From DATFKA01 sp042095835 (GTDB lineage: Bacteria > Bacteroidota > Bacteroidia > Chitinophagales > Saprospiraceae): 64,000 bases of DNA. Location of the stretch: the NCBI GenBank assembly GCA_042095835.1, contig JBELML010000018.1, forward strand, positions 1-64,000, given 5' to 3'. Of the stretch, positions 27,291 through 35,424 are shown in pieces; the stretch's first letter is position 1; each line of letters opens with the position of its first letter. A model generated the notes under the pieces. That model was not told the origin of the DNA and did no database searches. It saw only the letters and a program-made list of their open reading frames with translations. Position numbers and translations under genes: made by a program.

Positions 27291-27812
27291 TTACCCTTCC
27301 TCCCCTTCGGCGGCAGCCGTCGCCGCATTGATTTTCTCCAGCTCAAGATCAATAAAGTAGAGACTTTGTCCGCCGGTACCGATGAGCTTGATACGGTCAA
27401 GAATCGAACGCATCAAAGCTTCTTCTTCTCTTTGTTCGGTGACGTACCATTGCAGAAACACATTGGTAGAGTGGTCATTTTCGGCATTAGCCAATTTAAC
27501 GAGATCATTGATAGATGCCGTTACTTTTTGCTCGTGCGCATAGACCTGCTTAAATACTTCTTGTGGTGATTCGAAGGCCTTGGGTGGCTGTGGAATAGCA
27601 GGCACGATCGCATGAGCGTCTACCTCAGAGAGATACCGGAAGATCCGCAACATATGCTCCCGCTCTTCTTCAGATTGCCGATGCAAAAAATTGGCACATC
27701 CTTCCATACCTTCTTGGTCGCACCAAGAAGCCATAGCCAAATAAAGGAAGGAAGCATAACCCTCTAATTCGATCTGTTTATTGAGGGCATCTGTCATAGA
27801 TTGTGATAGCAT
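27291..27812 (-). CDS. Ferritin
   Basis: A bacterial non-haem ferritin, storing iron in a 24-subunit cytoplasmic cage. The first helix has ALNKQIELEGYASFLYLAMASW with a ferroxidase Glu, the second has EEEREHMLRIFRYL with the Glu and His of the di-iron site, and the later VTEQREEEALMRSIL supplies the remaining acidic residues. Length of 173 residues and the four-helix pattern fit FtnA-type ferritins. The tail EKINAATAAAEGEEG is acidic and alanine-rich. The start MLSQSM is at 27812; a second ATG lies at 27797. Transcribed alone. Confidence 0.93.
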   Translation of the reverse strand: MLSQSMTDALNKQIELEGYASFLYLAMASWCDQEGMEGCANFLHRQSEEEREHMLRIFRYLSEVDAHAIVPAIPQPPKAFESPQEVFKQVYAHEQKVTASINDLVKLANAENDHSTNVFLQWYVTEQREEEALMRSILDRIKLIGTGGQSLYFIDLELEKINAATAAAEGEEG

Positions 27813-28181
27813 TTGGTCTGTTTTTGTTGATTGTAAAAATCAAAGAACCTTTCAGAAAGGTAGCACAATATACAAAGCGCTCTTTGATGGGGCGCATTAA
27901 ATTTAGAAACTAAACCTTTAAGAGGAAAGTTAATCCTCGCCCGCGCCCAGCCCTTCAGGGCAATCCGCTCGTCAAAACAACAATATATGAGTGAAAAAAA
28001 TTACCGAGGGATGCATGCCGGAGCAAAGCCAGAATTGTTACTGCCCAATCCTTTCTTTCATTCCTAGGCGCTGCTAAAACTAAACAGCTTTATTAGTACT
28101 AAGCATCAAGCTTTTGAAGAAATATCACCAAGTTTGTATATTTAGAACTTACTACCGATCAGCAGCACAAAAAACGAAACA
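27813..28181. other. Divergent intergenic region between ferritin and TPR genes
   Basis: This 369-base gap holds the two divergent upstream regions. A minus-strand TACCTTTC sequence near 27860 could be part of the ferritin promoter. A 26-residue open frame at 27987-28067 starting MSEKNYRGMHAGAKPE looks like the first part of a longer gene that ends abruptly; it may be a remnant of a DUF559-type endonuclease gene but is too short to call. No other structure was recognised. Confidence 0.35.
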
Positions 28182-29798
28182 TTGAAAAACCACATCTTTT
28201 TTTATCCTTTCCTTTTAATAATTGCTTTACTATTCCTTTCGACCAGCGGTCTTGCCCAACACGGACATGGTGGCAATGCTGGCGAGAATATGCCAAAAGG
28301 CTACCACGATCCCATAAAACTCTATAGTAGCGCTCTCGGCGAGCACAGTTGGGAAATCACCACTGCCGACACGCTGGCACAAGCCTATTTTAAACAGGGA
28401 CTTCAGCTAAAATATGCCTTTGGTGTAAATGAAGCGGCCCGATCTTTTCGTCAGGCTCGGATGATTGATACCCTTTGTGCGCCCTGCTATTGGGGAGAGG
28501 CCTGGGCATTGGGTTCTTATCTTAATGGAGCGATGAACAAAGCCAAAGCGCCTTTAGCTTTGCAGGCTATTCGCAAGGCAGCAGCATTGGCTCCTGATCA
28601 TGCCTCTTCTGTAGAGCAAGCGCTGATTGAGGCTTTGACTGTGCGTTATATTGAAGACTATGATCCAGATCAGCGGGCGTTACAAGACACCGCTTATGCC
28701 GAGGCTATGGCCAAGGTGTACGAGCAGTTCCCTGATCATGCTGAAGTGGCTACGATCTATGCCGAAGCCCTATTCCTGCTTGAACCCCGGCGCGGAACCC
28801 GTTCTATGGAGAAACCCGAAGTTTTGAAAATTCATAGCATCCTGGAAAAAGTGCTAGACGAGGATATCCAGCATCCAGGCGCCTGCCATTTATATATTCA
28901 CGCTACCGAATCAACCAATAGGCCAGATCTTGGCGAAAGTTGTGCCGCCTTTATTGGCAACGCCATTCCAGGGGCTAGTCACATCAACCACATGCCCTCT
29001 CATACTTATAATGAAGTGGGGCGATGGGGAGAGTCTGTGCGGGCTAATCTCCAGGCTTGGCATACCGATCAGAAAGCAAAAGTGGATCAGGCGATCGCTA
29101 TTTATCCTTCTCACAATTTGCATATGCTGTATTATGCCGCATCCTTTGATGGGCAAGGTGCTATTGCGATCCAGGCGGCAAGAGATTTTGCTCGGATGAC
29201 GGAGAATACTATGCACCTGGTATTAGCACTCGTTCGGTTTGGTCGCTTCGAGGAAGTCCTAGAAGTGGAGAACCGACCCTCGGGCGATATCTCCGGAGGA
29301 ATGTGGGATTTTGCGCGAGGCTATGCCCATCTTCGCCAGGGAGACGTCGATTTTGCCGAAGTCTACCTCAAGCGGGTAAGCACCATTGCAGATACCTCGG
29401 AGGCGAAGTACCGAGGGCATCCGGCAGCGCATATTCTAGGGGTACTCGCAGGTATTCTGGAAAGTGAAATCCAAAGAGATGCAGGAAACCTGGATAGCAC
29501 CATAGCGATCCTCGAGAAGACGGTAGCCTTGGAAGATAGCATGCAATACGACGAACCAGAGCCCATGCCTTTTGATGCCCGGCACTGGCTAGGTGCGGCC
29601 TTGATAGAGGCCGGACAATACGCCACCGCCGAAGAAGTATACCTGACCGAACTGGAGGATCATCCACGCAACGGCTGGTCTTATTTTGGATTGCTACAAG
29701 CATTAGAGCAGCAGCAGAAGGATACCAGCACCGTTCTACAACAATTTGAAGAAGCCTGGGCCAGGGCCGACCATTGGATCCGGGCGTCGAGGTTTTGA
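28182..29798 (+). CDS. Exported tetratricopeptide repeat protein
   Basis: A secreted helical repeat protein of 538 residues. The start codon is TTG at 28182, giving a clean signal peptide (MKNHIFFYPFLLIIALLFL to GLAQ); no ATG nearby gives one. TPR-like helix pairs run through the chain, for example AYFKQGLQLKYAFGVNEAARSFRQA, EAWALGSYLNGAMNKA, ALVRFGRFEEVLE and WLGAALIEAGQYATAEEVYLTELEDHPRNGW (cited in part). The segment CAPCYWGEAWALG and the central HINHMPSHTYNEVGRWGE are characteristic of a widespread exported TPR family of unknown role. It probably acts as a protein-interaction scaffold in the periplasm. It is monocistronic. Confidence 0.8.
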   Translation: MKNHIFFYPFLLIIALLFLSTSGLAQHGHGGNAGENMPKGYHDPIKLYSSALGEHSWEITTADTLAQAYFKQGLQLKYAFGVNEAARSFRQARMIDTLCAPCYWGEAWALGSYLNGAMNKAKAPLALQAIRKAAALAPDHASSVEQALIEALTVRYIEDYDPDQRALQDTAYAEAMAKVYEQFPDHAEVATIYAEALFLLEPRRGTRSMEKPEVLKIHSILEKVLDEDIQHPGACHLYIHATESTNRPDLGESCAAFIGNAIPGASHINHMPSHTYNEVGRWGESVRANLQAWHTDQKAKVDQAIAIYPSHNLHMLYYAASFDGQGAIAIQAARDFARMTENTMHLVLALVRFGRFEEVLEVENRPSGDISGGMWDFARGYAHLRQGDVDFAEVYLKRVSTIADTSEAKYRGHPAAHILGVLAGILESEIQRDAGNLDSTIAILEKTVALEDSMQYDEPEPMPFDARHWLGAALIEAGQYATAEEVYLTELEDHPRNGWSYFGLLQALEQQQKDTSTVLQQFEEAWARADHWIRASRF

Positions 29799-29861
29799 AA
29801 GGTGAAAAACCCATAAATATGCGATAATAAGTAAAAATAATGCCTATTACCCAGCCTAGTC

Positions 29862-29981
29862 ATGTCACACACCAAACTAGTCTTTGCTGTCCTCTTTTTG
29901 TGTTTTACGCATTTTGTAAAAGCAACAGATTATTTCTGGGTAGGAGGAGGAGGCAATTGGTCGGAGCTGTCTTCCAATTAA
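29862..29981 (+). pseudogene. 5' remnant of a surface-protein gene
   Basis: A 39-codon frame encodes a clean signal peptide (MSHTKLVFAVLFLCFTHFVKA) followed by TDYFWVGGGGNWSELSSN and a stop. The FWVGGxGNWS start is typical of the mature N-terminus of large secreted adhesin-like proteins in Bacteroidota, so this appears to be the beginning of such a gene whose remainder is lost. It begins 63 bases after the TPR gene and is followed within 25 bases by a perfect 13-bp inverted repeat. Confidence 0.6.
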
Positions 29982-30003
29982 TTGTGCCACAAACTACATG
30001 TTG

Positions 30004-30048
30004 ATAAGTTACGAAATGTGTCAAAAATGAACAGCTTTCGTAACTTAT
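30004..30048. repeat. Perfect 13-bp inverted repeat at the remnant's break
   Basis: ATAAGTTACGAAA (30004-30016) and TTTCGTAACTTAT (30036-30048) are exact inverted copies with 19 bases between. It may be the terminator of the minus-strand cyclase-TPR gene, whose stop is at 30075, or the scar of a small mobile element that truncated the neighbouring gene. Confidence 0.6.
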
Positions 30049-30074
30049 AACAACTTATGCTTTCTTACTAAAAT

Positions 30075-32423
30075 CTAATTTTTAAGAGCTGCCAATCCTG
30101 GCCTTACTAATTTCTCGTATGGCTCATAGCCTTTTAAAGAAGCGAGATCCCAATCATAGATAAAATTTGAGTAATCCATCCTCCTACCTTCTTCCATAGA
30201 TTGAGCCAGACGCCTGACCGCCTGCTCTTTATCCCCTAAAGCAGCATGAATTCTAGCTTGCCAGTTGGATACTGTACCTTTATGAAAACGATTGAGCGTT
30301 GGTGGGTTAGTCGCCCGGGAAGCCTCCAATTTTTCGATCTGTGCGTAGGCCAAATCCCTTTTCCCTTGACGGGCGTAGGTGGCACCCAACAATCCTACTC
30401 TCCAGGTTTCCATGTGCCAATTGAGATGCGATAATAGGGTCTTTGGGATAGACGCTCCGGCTCGGGCCTTCCAATCCGTGTTTTCCAGTCCAATTAGGAT
30501 TTGTTCTGCTTTATCCCATTCTTTTAATTGATAGTAGGCAAAAGCTTTGGAATCCCAATTGTACATATGATAATTTGACCAAACGAGGTAATTCCAGCCC
30601 GGCTTGGGATCATCGAAAGCATCCAGGTTCTCCCTGACCGCAGCAGCAAAGATATTAGTGGAATCCGCAGGGTATATAGCATTAAACATGTGGGCCGATA
30701 ATAAACTTCGAGCAGGGTCTGATGCTATTACTTCTAAATACTGACGAGCCCCCGGTAGATCTTGATTGAGCAGGTGGGCTTTGATTACTTCATTATTTGC
30801 ATAATAATTTCTGGAAAGCCCCGGGTGCTTACTGTATAAATCGATCACTTCCTGCTGTCTACCCAGACGGTTGAGAGAATAAAAATAAGCGTGGATACTC
30901 TGGGTTCTAATCTGATTTCCAAAAACTTCATACTCATCAAAAAACGGCTTAAAACGCTCAACGGCTTGAGCGGGTTGATTAAGCATAATATGACCATAAC
31001 CTACAAAATGAACGATATCCAGATTTTTTGGATCCAATTGCAGGTTTTTTTCCATTGCAGCCTGGGCGGCTTCTCGATTTCCACTCACCCGGTTTTCGGT
31101 AAAAGTGAAAAAATTCTTTTCAAATTCGGTACATTGATCCCAGTGAGCTTTTAGGTAAGTGCTCATCGCCTGGTAAAGAGAATCATTTTCATAAGGTGTC
31201 GCCGCAAAAGCATGCCGAACTCTAGCCATGATAAAGGTAGAGTCGATATTTAGGACCTTAGAAAGACAATCTGGTTCAAAGAGACCACATTTTAAGAATT
31301 GCTGATAAGCTTCGTATTTGGGCGGGCTGATGGTGGCTATTTTGTCTACTGCTTTGAGCGCCCAGTATCCCTTTAACTGTTCGCGTATCTCCGTTATCAA
31401 TTTTTCCTTTTGATCGATCAATCCCCAAATGGTCGGAAAGTCGTAAATGTTGTCGCCACTTAGGGTTGACTCTATACGAGAATTGATCTGAAGCGAATCG
31501 CCTTTCTGGTAATAGGATCCTGTTACGACGTATGCTGCATCAGTGAGCTCCCATAGAGAGACTTCTTTGTCGGGATTGCCAGGAAGTATACCTACCCGAT
31601 CCTTATATTGGCGCATCATTTCCGGAGAAGTCGTTTTGACTTTTAATGCTCTCAGACCTTTAGAGATCCAATCCGAAGCCATATGACCAAAAGCATCCAG
31701 ATCAGGATCATTTGTGAAATTACTGAACACAGCCACGGCCACCTTTTCCTCTCGGATATTTTCGGGCAGTAGTTGGCCAGTTTGTTCTTGATTATTGAAA
31801 TTAAGCCAAATCAAGAGTCCAATTATCGCTGATAGGACAATAGGCAAGATGGTTTTGATTGGCAAAGAACGGGAAGCAGGCTTTTTTAACTTACCCTTCA
31901 TTTGGGACCGCTTGGGAACGATCAGTCCAGGGTTCGCTAGTGCAAAAACCTCCATAGGTTCTTCGACATTTTTGAATTCGAATCGACCTAGGCTGGTCAA
32001 CTTATAATCTTCCTTGTTTTTAACCTGATTGCCAATCACTTTTGATATTAGTACGGCTCCCGGTATCGCCAGCGACTCGACGCGCGAAGCGATGTTGACA
32101 CCACTGCCAAAAGCATTGCCGTTTTTGAAAAGGACTTCCCCCATATGCATGCCAATTCGTACGGGCACTTTAGGTGCTTTTCGAAAGGCTACTTGCATGG
32201 CTAGGGCACAATCAATGGCTCTGGAAGAACTATAAAAAGCAAGCAATGCCCCATCACCAAAGAATTGCACGATTTGACCTTCGTAGTCCGGAGTTGTAGT
32301 CTCAATAACACCTTTAAAACGATGGAGAATATTTAGTGCAGCCTGTTCATCCTGCTCCATCAAAGCAGTATATCCTGCAATATCGGCAAATAGAATAACG
32401 GCTAACTTGTGCTTTTCTGCCAT
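30075..32423 (-). CDS. Class III adenylate cyclase with TPR domain
   Basis: A fusion of an N-terminal soluble class III cyclase and a C-terminal repeat region. Residues 1-170 hold the catalytic domain: ILFADIAGYTALM with the first metal Asp, QFFGDGALLAFYSS with the second, and GSGVNIASRVESLA with the Asn/Arg active-site pair. A membrane helix (ILPIVLSAIIGLLIWL) sits near residue 205, then a FlgO/TolB-like beta domain (EEKVAVAVFSNFTNDPDLD) and TPR helices to the end. This layout is the common Bacteroidota 'adenylate/guanylate cyclase-TPR' type. The ATG at 32423 is preferred over a TTG two codons upstream. It is likely to read an extracytoplasmic signal into cyclic nucleotide output, but the signal is unknown. 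Confidence 0.85.
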   Translation of the reverse strand: MAEKHKLAVILFADIAGYTALMEQDEQAALNILHRFKGVIETTTPDYEGQIVQFFGDGALLAFYSSSRAIDCALAMQVAFRKAPKVPVRIGMHMGEVLFKNGNAFGSGVNIASRVESLAIPGAVLISKVIGNQVKNKEDYKLTSLGRFEFKNVEEPMEVFALANPGLIVPKRSQMKGKLKKPASRSLPIKTILPIVLSAIIGLLIWLNFNNQEQTGQLLPENIREEKVAVAVFSNFTNDPDLDAFGHMASDWISKGLRALKVKTTSPEMMRQYKDRVGILPGNPDKEVSLWELTDAAYVVTGSYYQKGDSLQINSRIESTLSGDNIYDFPTIWGLIDQKEKLITEIREQLKGYWALKAVDKIATISPPKYEAYQQFLKCGLFEPDCLSKVLNIDSTFIMARVRHAFAATPYENDSLYQAMSTYLKAHWDQCTEFEKNFFTFTENRVSGNREAAQAAMEKNLQLDPKNLDIVHFVGYGHIMLNQPAQAVERFKPFFDEYEVFGNQIRTQSIHAYFYSLNRLGRQQEVIDLYSKHPGLSRNYYANNEVIKAHLLNQDLPGARQYLEVIASDPARSLLSAHMFNAIYPADSTNIFAAAVRENLDAFDDPKPGWNYLVWSNYHMYNWDSKAFAYYQLKEWDKAEQILIGLENTDWKARAGASIPKTLLSHLNWHMETWRVGLLGATYARQGKRDLAYAQIEKLEASRATNPPTLNRFHKGTVSNWQARIHAALGDKEQAVRRLAQSMEEGRRMDYSNFIYDWDLASLKGYEPYEKLVRPGLAALKN

Positions 32424-32665
32424 AATCAAGTTTAAGTTCCTATTGCTGAAGATATATAAATCTTAGTATTATATAGTAGTGTTTATGTAAGTTGTTCAAG
32501 GAAATTATCTTAAACTTGGATGCCTTGTTTGAAGATATCTCTTTAGATTATTAGAGACTCCTAAAAGAATTAAGTACCTGTTCACAATTACCTATAAGCC
32601 TTATGATGGTATCTTTTTTCCTCAACTTTTCAATGAAGTTGTCTAAGGTTTTCTTTTGCAGGCGA

Positions 32666-32765
32666 GAAAACAGTATTTTGAGGCTAATCGAGGCAAGCTA
32701 TGCATCGCATAGATGTCCCGGATTTACTCCGGGATTAACGAAGAGTAGCCTTAAAAGATGTTTTT
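32666..32765. repeat. 100-bp imperfect palindromic intergenic element
   Basis: This gene-free gap (32424-32827) contains a nested palindrome. Outer arms at 32666-32686 and 32746-32765 are complementary at most of 20 positions (ending AGGCTA and TAGCCT). Inside are two perfect hairpins, CTATGC-atc-GCATAG (32698-32712) and TCCCGG-atttact-CCGGGA (32716-32734). The form suggests a REP- or MITE-like repeat or a structured transcript. A looser palindrome at 61-121 may belong to the same class. The rest of the gap shows no gene. Confidence 0.5.
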
Positions 32766-32827
32766 GATAGACAGCTCTGGATACTCTTCAAAAATAAAAA
32801 AGCTCCGGGATGCAAGAAGCATTCGGC

Positions 32828-33178
32828 TCAGGTACTTAGCTCCTCTACTTTACGCTTCAATTTCGGGACGGCTTGCTGGTGCAATTGCCAGGCTTTTCCT
32901 ACTAGTGCCATAAGTTCTTCCTGCTGGGCTTGTGCTTTACCTAATGCTTCGACTTTCATCAGGATATTTTTCAAGTCCAACAATCCCATAAATTCTGCTT
33001 GTGGCTTCAGCGAATGGGCGGTAATGGCCAAGGCGCTATAGTCTTTATCATCGAGCTGCTGCCGCATCTTTTCCAGAAGATTAGGGGCTTGCTGAAGATA
33101 CATGCTGATGTAGCGTTTAATCTTGGTTTCCTTGCCCTTTGTGAATCGGTATAAGAACGATAGATTTAATTCTGCCAT
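32828..33178 (-). CDS. Stand-alone Hpt phosphotransfer protein
   Basis: A 116-residue histidine phosphotransfer domain protein, relaying phosphate between hybrid kinases and response regulators in the cytoplasm. The active His lies in ITAHSLKPQAEFMG near residue 57, the standard H-x-L-K Hpt motif, inside a four-helix bundle pattern (YISMYLQQAPNLLEKMRQQL before, LKNILMKVEALGKA after). It starts 11 bases after the receiver protein stop on the same strand, so the two are one operon. Together with the hybrid kinase at 35425-39553 they have the parts for a His-Asp-His-Asp relay. Partnership is inferred from proximity. Confidence 0.88.
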   Translation of the reverse strand: MAELNLSFLYRFTKGKETKIKRYISMYLQQAPNLLEKMRQQLDDKDYSALAITAHSLKPQAEFMGLLDLKNILMKVEALGKAQAQQEELMALVGKAWQLHQQAVPKLKRKVEELST

Positions 33179-33189
33179 ACTACTAGATT

Positions 33190-33618
33190 TTAAAGATTCA
33201 TTTTTTTAGCCACCATCAGTGCTGCCAGTTTTTGCCATAAGTCCTCCGGCTTAAAGGGTTTACTGATAAAATCATCCATACCGGCGGCGAAGCAGCGATC
33301 CACTTCTTCGGTTGCTACATTGGCCGTCATTGCCATGATGGGTATTTTCGATTTTCCATTGTCGAGCTTACGAATAGCGCGGGTAGCTTCAATTCCGCTC
33401 ATGACTGGCATATGCATATCCATCAAAATGATGTCGAAATCCTCTGTTCTGAGCCGTTCCAGGGCAATGGCACCGTTCTTGGCAATGCTCACGGATACCG
33501 CTTCTATAGCGTCTTCCAACTCTTCCTGTGCGATCTGGGCAATGAAGACATTGTCTTCGACCAATAATACTTGGAGACCCTTAAGTTTTGTGGTATAATC
33601 CATCCTATTGTTCATCAT
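33190..33618 (-). CDS. Stand-alone receiver domain response regulator
   Basis: A single receiver (REC) domain of 142 residues without an output domain. Acidic pocket VEDN and phospho-acceptor Asp in IILMDMHMPVM, Thr in AMTAN and Lys in ISKPF are all present, so it should be phosphorylatable. It closely resembles the receiver at the C-terminus of the hybrid kinase at 37670-39553 (shared EELED, NGxIALE, ILMD, ATRAIRKL-like, AAGMDDFI-KPF stretches), pointing to a duplication. Starts at 33618 or, three or four codons in, at internal Met codons. Co-transcribed with the Hpt gene. Confidence 0.88.
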   Translation of the reverse strand: MMNNRMDYTTKLKGLQVLLVEDNVFIAQIAQEELEDAIEAVSVSIAKNGAIALERLRTEDFDIILMDMHMPVMSGIEATRAIRKLDNGKSKIPIMAMTANVATEEVDRCFAAGMDDFISKPFKPEDLWQKLAALMVAKKMNL

Positions 33619-33733
33619 TTAATAATTGGTTAGAATTAGATGATTATTTTTTTCAAGTTAGAAGAAATAGCTTAGGATGACAATTACACTTATCCAGAGG
33701 TCATCTCATTGATCAAGCGGTCTTAGATACTCC

Positions 33734-34393
33734 TCAGCTCGGGTTATTGTCTAATCTCACAATCCCTTCGTGCTGAATGTCATCGGCCCACCAGACGCGG
33801 AGGGCATCGAAAAAGAGCGCCCGTAGGATCGAACGCTTGGCTACGACGATTTCCGCCCACTCGCTTAGATTCTCCGTGTAGGAGAGCTGTTGACCGGTCG
33901 TAGTGCGCAAGCCATTGGGCAATTGTACACGCGCCTTGAAGTAACCATCAGCTTCTGGTACTGAATAAATGGATAACAATTTTCCACGGATGCTCCCATA
34001 CTCCATATATGGGAAACTTTCCAGCTTGATAATGACCTCTTGACCTTCTTTGATTTTTCCAAACTGCTGCTGAGCAAGCTGAAGCTCAAATTCTGGTTCT
34101 GAATGGGGTTCATGGATACTCAATAAGGCCTGATTCTGACCTATATACTGCCCCGGAAAAAAGGGATGGGAAAAATGAGCAATCCCCTGCGCCGGTGCTC
34201 TTAAAATGTATTGCTCCTTCCATTGGAGTAAAGCACTTTCCAGCTTCGCTTTTGCTTCTTGGTATTGCTGACTCAAACGAAGCGGCAGCTCTTTTAAGGC
34301 CAATATTCTGGTTTGGATATCCAAACCTTCTCTGTGGTAGAGGGCGGATTCCTTATCCTTCCAGACTATTTCTGCGAACGATTGATGAACCAC
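33734..34393 (-). pseudogene. 5'-truncated HlyD-type membrane fusion protein fragment
   Basis: The frame encodes about 219 residues similar to the C-terminal two-thirds of HlyD-family membrane fusion proteins that work with bacteriocin/peptidase-type ABC exporters. Visible parts are the end of a coiled coil (RLSQQYQEAKAKLESALLQW), the lipoyl-like half (YILRAPAQGIAHF, FPGQYIGQNQALLSI) and the beta-barrel region (IKEGQEVIIKLESFPYMEYG, VQLPNGLRTTTG). The N-terminal membrane helix and first hairpin are missing, and the only start is a GTG inside the LytTR gene. No ABC exporter is nearby. A truncated gene is the likeliest reading; translation by coupling to LytTR cannot be excluded. Confidence 0.65.
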
Positions 34394-35124
34394 TCCTTAG
34401 CTCCTTTCTTCCGTCTTCTGGAAATAGGGATGAGGGCCTGCTTATCCTTTAGCAGAAAACCATCTCCCTGAATACAGTCGATATGAAGGAGATTGACTAG
34501 ATAGGATTTGTGACAACGAAAAAAGTCTTTATCGCTGAGGATCTCCTCAAAATACGCGAGGTTCTTGGCGCTGAGTTTTTTGCTTTTATCGGAGAGGCGA
34601 AAGATGCTGTAGTTGCGTTCTCCTGCTATACTTACTATCTGGCTCAGTCGAAGTCGAATCTCGCCATCCTGAAGTTGAAGCGGTAGGATTTGATCTGCTG
34701 CGGTTGCTTGTTTCAGATTAAAAAGGGCTAGTTCTACACGCTTTGAGTTGGCATTTTGAGCATGGCTGGCCTGGTAGCGTTTGATGGCTTGTTTTAGCTC
34801 TCTGGGGTCAATTGGCTTTACCAGATAGTCCAGTGCATTAAAACGGATGGCTTTGATAGCATACTGACTAAAGGCGGTGGTAAAGATGATTTGGAAGGAA
34901 ATTTCTTTGAGCATACCCAATATCTCAAAGCCATTTAAATCGGGCATTTCTATATCTAGGAAGACGAGATCAGGACGCGCTTGTTCGATGATTTTCAAGC
35001 CTTCAAAGCCATTATTAGCGATGCCCACGACTTGAATAAGAGAGGGGTGGTTTTCGGCCAGTAAGTCCTTTAATACTTCCGACATAAAATAATCATCGTC
35101 AATAATAACTGCTTTAACTTTCAT
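34366..35124 (-). CDS. LytTR family response regulator
   Basis: A two-domain transcription regulator of 252 residues. The N-terminal receiver has IDDDY acidic residues, the phospho-acceptor Asp in LVFLDIEMPDLNG and Lys in DYLVKPIDP. The C-terminal LytTR DNA-binding domain has YSIFRLSDKSKKLSAKNL and FFRCHKSYLVNLLHIDCI, the family's core motifs. It would act on direct repeats near promoters. The usual partner is a LytS-type kinase, which is not seen here; the nearest kinase is the divergent hybrid kinase. The C-terminus (KKGAKEWFINRSQK) overlaps the truncated membrane fusion protein frame by 28 bases. Confidence 0.9.
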   Translation of the reverse strand: MKVKAVIIDDDYFMSEVLKDLLAENHPSLIQVVGIANNGFEGLKIIEQARPDLVFLDIEMPDLNGFEILGMLKEISFQIIFTTAFSQYAIKAIRFNALDYLVKPIDPRELKQAIKRYQASHAQNANSKRVELALFNLKQATAADQILPLQLQDGEIRLRLSQIVSIAGERNYSIFRLSDKSKKLSAKNLAYFEEILSDKDFFRCHKSYLVNLLHIDCIQGDGFLLKDKQALIPISRRRKKGAKEWFINRSQK

Positions 35125-35424
35125 GGCTTTAGATGTTTAGCTATTAAATTCTACTCGTGTTTTTTAAGGGACCAATGATTTCATGGTAGTGACTTTGCCT
35201 CGTCAACAAGCTATTATTGACCATTCGATCAACTAAATAGCCGTTGGATAAGCCAAAATGGGTTTTTTCAATTCTTGCCCTAATTTAGGATCATAATTTT
35301 GAAAAAACCAAAAATCCTATGGTTCTAAAAAAAAACTTTGGCGGAATGAGACTTCAAAAGTTACCAAAACTTTTGAAGTCTTACACCATCCCGTAAAAGT
35401 CTTAGAAAAAAGTAATAAAAAACC
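35125..35424. other. Divergent regulatory region with a strong hairpin
   Basis: This 300-base gap separates the divergent LytTR and hybrid kinase genes. It contains a perfect inverted repeat AGACTTCAAAAGTT / AACTTTTGAAGTCT at 35349-35362 and 35368-35381 with a 5-base loop, extended by two weaker pairs. Since no gene ends here on either strand, it is more likely an operator or leader structure than a terminator. The area before it is A-rich. Confidence 0.5.

Noticed and set aside
29368..29814. 148-codon frame antisense to the TPR gene
   Set aside because: It is the shadow of a well-supported repeat protein, rich in Arg, Ser and Pro as expected of an antisense frame.
30004..30048. Possible dif/XerCD recombination site
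   Set aside because: The inverted repeat has 13-bp arms and a 19-base spacer, not the 11-6-11 layout of dif.
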